From Candidatus Nanohalarchaeota archaeon (GTDB taxonomy: Archaea; EX4484-52; B79-G9): DNA of 6,342 nucleotides. The notes under the pieces were generated by a model. The model ran no database searches and was not told the DNA's origin. It saw nothing but the letters and a program-made list of their open reading frames with translations. Location: positions 1 through 6,342 of the forward strand of contig JAFCBV010000097.1 of assembly GCA_017610545.1 (NCBI GenBank). Reading direction: 5' to 3'. A program made the translations under genes and the position numbers. This document shows, piece by piece, positions 6,085 through 6,342 of the stretch (position 1 is its first letter; each line of letters begins with the position of its first letter).

Positions 6085-6342
6085 ATGAGCACTACTACTA
6101 CAAAACATGTAAATTTTTTTGACCAGATGTCAAAGAACAAGCGCGACTCCGTAATACTTGTCTTCCTGATACTCGGGGTCTTGTACTCATTTGTTTACAT
6201 CATTGCACAGGTTTACAACCCCGGTCTCACTTTTGTACTTCTGTCATTTTCAATAATAATCACTTTGATGCACACAACAATATAATATTACAAAGGCGCA
6301 GACATCGTCCTAAAAAGCACAAAAGCAATTCCTGCTGACCCG
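6085..6342 (+). pseudogene. htpX: HtpX-like membrane metalloprotease, interrupted by an in-frame TAA (partial at window edge)
   Basis: The first 66 codons look like an HtpX N-terminus (M48B peptidase): 'NFFDQMSKNKRDSVILVFLI' (10-29) matches the family's 'n..dQi.kNKr.S..L', followed by two membrane helices (about 17-39 and 48-66). TAA at 6283-6285 ends the frame. The same frame then continues without a shift to the window edge as 'YYKGADIVLKSTKAIPADP', which matches the conserved 'YY.gdkivL...a..v' stretch that follows helix 2 in HtpX. The stop stands where the family often has a small residue such as Ser, so one base change (TCA to TAA) would explain it. The HExxH zinc site lies past the edge and cannot be checked. 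The gene is 37 bases after lemA, as in the usual lemA-htpX pair. It may be a real nonsense mutation or a sequencing error. Confidence 0.8.

Noticed and set aside
6283..6285. TAA in htpX as a recoded amino-acid codon
   Set aside because: Known archaeal recoding uses TGA (selenocysteine) or TAG (pyrrolysine). TAA also ends several other genes in this window.

Overview
The window looks like part of an archaeal chromosome. Three things point that way. Nearly every gene has an AT-rich TATA-type box about 25-30 bases before its start codon, with little or no leader and no convincing Shine-Dalgarno site. The gene set also has an archaeal flavour: a COG1361 S-layer-type protein with an ABC ATPase, a membrane-anchored winged-helix regulator, a stand-alone NAD(P)H-hydrate dehydratase, a mannosyl-3-phosphoglycerate-type phosphatase, and LemA followed by HtpX. 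Genes are closely packed, and several are small versions of their family. A small-genome (DPANN-like) or euryarchaeal lineage is possible, but I cannot fix the lineage from this sequence.

Layout. Bases 1-1204 (minus strand) carry a MacB/LolD-type ABC ATPase that overlaps, by ATGA, the start of a secreted COG1361-type protein running off the left edge. This is probably the start of an export or cell-envelope operon. Facing it, 1344-1928 (plus) encodes a two-helix membrane protein with a cytoplasmic winged helix-turn-helix. It converges on the dehydratase at 1937-2758 (minus), which is divergent from the HAD phosphatase at 2795-3628 (plus). Bases 3608-4145 (minus) hold a class I SAM methyltransferase that is broken: the frame shifts and the residues after the 'YRV' motif are missing. 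Upstream of it on the same strand, 4198-5385 encodes a compact, intracellular GH15-like (alpha/alpha)6 glycoside hydrolase. Divergent from that, 5502-6047 encodes LemA, and 6085 onward encodes HtpX. HtpX has an in-frame TAA at codon 67, after which recognisable HtpX sequence continues in the same frame to the window edge.

How the genes fit together. Two modules have a clear internal logic: the ABC ATPase with its envelope protein (perhaps controlled by the facing membrane regulator), and the LemA/HtpX membrane-protein quality-control pair. The phosphatase and the glycoside hydrolase could both belong to sugar or compatible-solute metabolism, but the partner synthase is not here. The dehydratase does metabolite repair and is probably unrelated to its neighbours.

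I found no rRNA, tRNA, CRISPR array or mobile element. No gene-free stretch exceeds 300 bases. The most notable signals are the two broken genes (htpX and the methyltransferase) and the regular leaderless-promoter geometry, which lets several start codons be corrected. I saw no convincing new multi-gene system.
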